From positions 1 to 64,000 of the forward strand of contig JAIMFC010000008.1 of the NCBI GenBank assembly GCA_019794795.1: a stretch of DNA of 64,000 nucleotides, read 5' to 3'. The position numbers and the translations under genes were made by a program. The notes beneath the pieces are model-generated. The model had not been told where the DNA came from, did no database searches, and saw only the letters and a list, made by a program, of their open reading frames with translations. This document shows, piece by piece, positions 61,434 to 64,000 of this stretch. Within the stretch, counting starts at the first letter, position 1. The number at the start of each line of letters is the position of its first letter. The stretch comes from Streptococcus gallolyticus. Its GTDB lineage: Bacteria; Bacillota; Bacilli; Lactobacillales; Streptococcaceae.

Positions 61434-62377
61434 TGCAACCAACACTTTATATCGTTATACCTTGTTACAATGAAGAAGCAGTTCTTCCAGAAACAAATCC
61501 TATGTTTTTAGGAAAGTTGCAGCAACTTGTAGCTGATGGTCTTATTTCAAATCAAAGTCGGATTATGTATGTTAACGACGGTAGCAAGGATAAGACTTGG
61601 GAATTGATAGAAAACTATGCTGATCAAAGTCACTATGTTATGGGTCTTTCTCAGTCTCGTAACCGTGGACATCAAAGTACAGTTCTTGCTGGTATGATGG
61701 AAGCCAAAGAGATGGCCGATATTGTCATTACTATTGACTGTGATGGGCAAGATGATATTAATTGCATGGATGATATGATTTTGGCTTATCAAAATGGGGC
61801 AGAAGTTGTCTATGGGGTTCGTAAAAAGCGGACAACCGACACTTTTTTCAAACGTTTTACTGCAGAAGGTTTCTATCATTTGATGGAAAAACTAGGGGTG
61901 GAAATTGTCTTTAATCACGCAGATTATCGCCTTATGTCTAAGAAGGCACTAGAGGCGATGGCTGAATTTACAGAAGTTAACTTGTTTCTTCGTGGCCTAG
62001 TTCCTCTAGTTGGTTTTAATTATGCCATTGTAGAGTATGATCGCTTTGAAAGAATTGCTGGAGAAAGTCATTATCCACTCAGTAAAATGTTTGGCCTTGC
62101 TTTTGACGGGATTACTAGCCTTAGCATTAAGCCGATTCGCTTTATTACGAGTTTAGGGCTTATGACATCCATTATTTCATTTTTGTTCATCGTTTGGACG
62201 ATTTTCCGTCATTTTACAGGGACTACCGTTTCTGGTTGGGCGAGTACCGTCACAGTAGTCGCCTTTATCGGTGGAATTCAACTTATTTCTATTGGTATTA
62301 TTGGTGAATATATTGGAAAAATCTACCTAGAAACCAAACGACGTCCTCGCTATATTATTGATAAACGAACACAATAA
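61433..62377 (+). CDS. GT2 family glycosyltransferase (polyprenyl-phosphate sugar synthase, GtrB/DPM1 type)
   Basis: This 314-aa protein has an N-terminal GT-A domain with PCYNEE, VNDGSKDKTW and the metal-binding DCDGQDD (about 104-110), then two C-terminal membrane helices (about 238-262 and 275-300). This is the layout of enzymes such as GtrB and GacI that load a sugar from a nucleotide donor onto undecaprenyl phosphate. Together with the GT-C protein, and just after rml genes, it most likely adds a side-chain sugar to a rhamnan or other wall glycan. The sugar is unknown. The start is ATG 61433, sharing a base with the preceding TGA. Confidence 0.85.
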   Translation: MQPTLYIVIPCYNEEAVLPETNPMFLGKLQQLVADGLISNQSRIMYVNDGSKDKTWELIENYADQSHYVMGLSQSRNRGHQSTVLAGMMEAKEMADIVITIDCDGQDDINCMDDMILAYQNGAEVVYGVRKKRTTDTFFKRFTAEGFYHLMEKLGVEIVFNHADYRLMSKKALEAMAEFTEVNLFLRGLVPLVGFNYAIVEYDRFERIAGESHYPLSKMFGLAFDGITSLSIKPIRFITSLGLMTSIISFLFIVWTIFRHFTGTTVSGWASTVTVVAFIGGIQLISIGIIGEYIGKIYLETKRRPRYIIDKRTQ

Positions 62378-62403
62378 AGAGAATACTTCGGGATTCTTTT
62401 TTC
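62376..62403 (+). terminator. Terminator after the glycosyltransferase pair
   Basis: AGAATAC and GGATTCT pair around a TTCG tetraloop, followed by six Ts. Confidence 0.75.
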
Positions 62404-62469
62404 AATACCTTCTAGTTGTTGTACGCACTAATTAGTGATAATATATTACCAATATAGGAGGAAAATAGT

Positions 62470-63312
62470 ATGTATCAATCAGAATTTGAATAGGGTCTGG
62501 TGGCCTTGAATGTAAATAATATAGAATTACAAACCATGTTTTATCAGCAAGTTTTAGGTCTGGAAATTGTAGGACAGAGTGAGAGACAGGTGGACTTGGG
62601 CGTGGGCCAAAAAGTCTTGGTTAGACTCATTCAGACCCAAGATCAGACCGAGGTGACAGATGCTTATGGGCTCTATCATTTGGCTATTGTTTTGCCAAGT
62701 CGTGAGGATTTAGGCCAGATTTTCAAGCATTTCGTGGATAACAAGGTTCCTTTAGTTGGGGCGTCGGATCATGGCTATAGCGAAGCTATTTACTTGGAGG
62801 ATACGGAAGGGAATGGTATTGAGATTTACCGTGACCTTCCAGTTTCAGACTGGGATATTCGTGAGGATGGTCAGATTGTGGGAATTACGGCTTCTATGGA
62901 TGCGCAAGCCGTTTACAATTTGGCGCAAAATTCGGACCAAGTTTATAAAATGCCTGTCGGCAGCCGTATGGGTCATGTGCATTTGACGGGGAAAGATAGC
63001 CGAGCGACAGCGACTTTTCTGGAGCAACTCTTGAATGTAGAGGTTAAATTCTCTGTTCCAACGGGTTATTGGTTAGCTTCTGGAAATTATCATCATCACC
63101 TGGCGGTCAATGAATGGGGAGGAAAATTCTTGAAAACGCGCGAGAAACAAATGCGCGGGTTAGCCTACTTTGTTGTGGAATACAGTAATGCACTTGCCTA
63201 CCAAGCCAGTCTCAAATGTACTCAAACATTAGGATTAAATCTGGAATTGGGACACCAAGAAGCTAGAGTGACCGATGAAAATGGTATTCAAATTCTCATG
63301 AAATTAGTCTAA
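62470..63312 (+). pseudogene. VOC/glyoxalase-superfamily dioxygenase gene with in-frame TAG at codon 8
   Basis: ATG 62470 follows a near-perfect AGGAGG site and reads MYQSEFE, then TAG (62491-62493), then 273 intact codons. The downstream protein has two VOC repeats: NVNNIELQTMFYQQVLGLEI near the start and MGHVHLTG in the middle, with a possible metal glutamate in NGIEIYRDLP. The family includes catechol-2,3-dioxygenase-like CatE proteins. GTG 62500, 6 nt past the stop, could restart translation to give about 270 residues lacking only the first ten, so some product may still be made. A single substitution explains the stop. Confidence 0.7.
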
Positions 63313-63352
63313 TGAATCAGGTTTCTTCTTTGCTCAATACTGCCAGAAAAGG

Positions 63353-63358
63353 TATAAT
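63353..63358 (+). promoter_or_regulatory. -10 element of the PASTA gene
   Basis: TATAAT at 63353-63358 lies 26 nt before the chosen ATG. Confidence 0.6.
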
Positions 63359-63384
63359 GAAAGCAGATAAGAAGGAGGATGTCT

Positions 63385-63891
63385 ATGGTTCGAGTGGGAA
63401 AAAATTTGAGTAAAAGTTCAACTAGTAAATTAGGGAAAGTAGCAGGTGCCTTGAACACAGTGCTGTCTGTTATTCCAGATACGGTGGCTATTGTTGGTGA
63501 TATCACAGATAAGGCTGCTCCTATTGTCGATAAGCATTTGGAATACAATCGTGCCTACAAGAAAAGTTTGATTGCGGTGCCTAATTTGGTAGATGTTCCG
63601 GTAGAAAGAGCTAAGGAATTGTTAGAAGAACGAAATTTGGTTGTCTTGATGATTCCAGTTAAACCTGCTGCTAAATATGCTCAGACGGACACAGATGAGG
63701 TTTTATATATGGCACCAAAATCAGGGAAAATTCAGCCAGCAAGTATTGTAAAGTTGTATTTCCTAACAGAAGAAGGCAGGGCAGCTAGTCAAGCCATGGC
63801 AGATATTGAACAATTGAAAAAAGAAGCTCAGAGTAGAAAATTTCAAGAAGGCCTCAAAAAAGTAACCAATATCTTGCCGAGTAAAAAATAA
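63385..63891 (+). CDS. PASTA-domain protein without a membrane anchor
   Basis: This 168-aa protein has one PASTA domain at about 60-130, with the typical opening VPNLVDVPVERAKELLEERNL and end SIVKLYFL. PASTA domains usually sit outside the cell on PknB-type kinases or penicillin-binding proteins. Here there is no signal peptide or clear membrane helix; the N-terminus is amphipathic (KVAGALNTVLSVIPDTVAIVGDI) and could touch the membrane. A basic helix ends the protein. ATG 63385 has AAGGAGG 6 nt upstream, while the ATG at 63379 abuts it. Function unknown. Confidence 0.8.
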   Translation: MVRVGKNLSKSSTSKLGKVAGALNTVLSVIPDTVAIVGDITDKAAPIVDKHLEYNRAYKKSLIAVPNLVDVPVERAKELLEERNLVVLMIPVKPAAKYAQTDTDEVLYMAPKSGKIQPASIVKLYFLTEEGRAASQAMADIEQLKKEAQSRKFQEGLKKVTNILPSKK

Positions 63892-63919
63892 GAAGTTGAG
63901 GGATTCTCAACTTCTTTTC
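63890..63919. terminator. Terminator after the PASTA gene
   Basis: AGAAGTTGAG and CTCAACTTCT form a 10-bp stem, with T runs on the plus strand and a T-rich end on the minus strand, so it may serve both converging genes. Confidence 0.82.
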
Positions 63920-64000
63920 TATTCTTTAAATTCAGCTTTAGATTTCACATCACCGTATTCTTCAGCGACTTCCTTACTGAGAATGTCGTCGTAGCTGGCG
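63919..64000 (-). CDS. 3' end of an unidentified minus-strand gene
   Basis: On the minus strand an open frame enters from the right edge and reads ASYDDILSKEVAEEYGD, then VKSKAEFKE, then TAG at 63921-63919. The tail is acidic and helical. Too little is present to name the protein. Convergent with the PASTA gene and sharing its terminator. Confidence 0.55.
   Translation of the reverse strand, partial: ASYDDILSKEVAEEYGDVKSKAEFKE

Overview
The window looks like chromosomal DNA of a low-GC streptococcus, most probably Streptococcus suis or a close relative. The reasons are gene content and order: an F-ATPase operon that starts with subunit c; murA-epuA-endA; miaA-hflX-unknown-rnz-SDR; rnc-smc-HAD-ftsY; and protein sequences that read as streptococcal throughout. 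The species call is an inference and was not tested against a database. Almost everything is core genome. I see no intact insertion sequence, prophage, CRISPR array, rRNA or tRNA gene.

Layout. 1-5.4 kb (mostly minus strand): an ABC-F ATPase behind a transcription-attenuation leader, a small P-loop kinase-like gene, and a glutamine/polar amino acid ABC importer (glnQ plus a fused double-binding-domain permease). 5.5-11.4 kb: CPBP protease, uvrB, a WXG100/EsxA-like gene broken by a stop at codon 5, and an MFS exporter with an ArsR-like regulator. 11.4-19.6 kb: rnc-smc-three HAD phosphatases-ftsY, behind a long structured leader. 19.6-23.1 kb (minus): zwf and a three-gene permease operon. 23.2-26.2 kb: ligA and a lipid kinase. 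26.3-32.7 kb: complete atpEBFHAGDC operon. 32.8-35.9 kb: DUF1146, murA, epuA, endA, GNAT. 35.9-40.1 kb: Phe T-box, pheS, GNAT, pheT. 40.3-41.5 kb: degraded gene for a secreted Ig-like protein. 41.6-43.9 kb (minus): a small unknown gene, a MetE-like methyltransferase and DUF3042. 44.0-48.4 kb: miaA, hflX, unknown, rnz, SDR. 48.7-57.2 kb: cls, recJ, apt, metA, dnaD, trmK, Nif3-like, ZIP transporter. 57.3-62.4 kb: rmlA-rmlC-rmlB followed by a polytopic glycosyltransferase and a GT2 polyprenyl-phosphate glycosyltransferase. 62.5-64 kb: a VOC dioxygenase with an amber at codon 8, a PASTA-domain protein, and the 3' end of an unidentified minus-strand gene.

Themes. Much of the window serves translation and chromosome upkeep (pheST, miaA, hflX, trmK, rnc, rnz, ftsY; uvrB, ligA, recJ, smc, dnaD) and the envelope (murA, cls, dagK, rml genes, glycosyltransferases). 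The clearest regulatory elements are an antibiotic-type attenuator ahead of the ABC-F gene, a Phe-specific T-box ahead of pheS, a perfect MET-box palindrome ahead of metA, and two genes (ligA and the DUF1146 gene) whose -10 boxes lie exactly 6 nt before the start codon, which predicts leaderless mRNAs.

The most unusual pattern is three separate genes (WXG100, Ig-like secreted protein, VOC dioxygenase) that each carry a single in-frame stop within the first 22 codons while the rest of the reading frame is wholly or largely preserved. I found no convincing wholly new multi-gene system; the best leads are regulatory RNAs and these early-stop genes.
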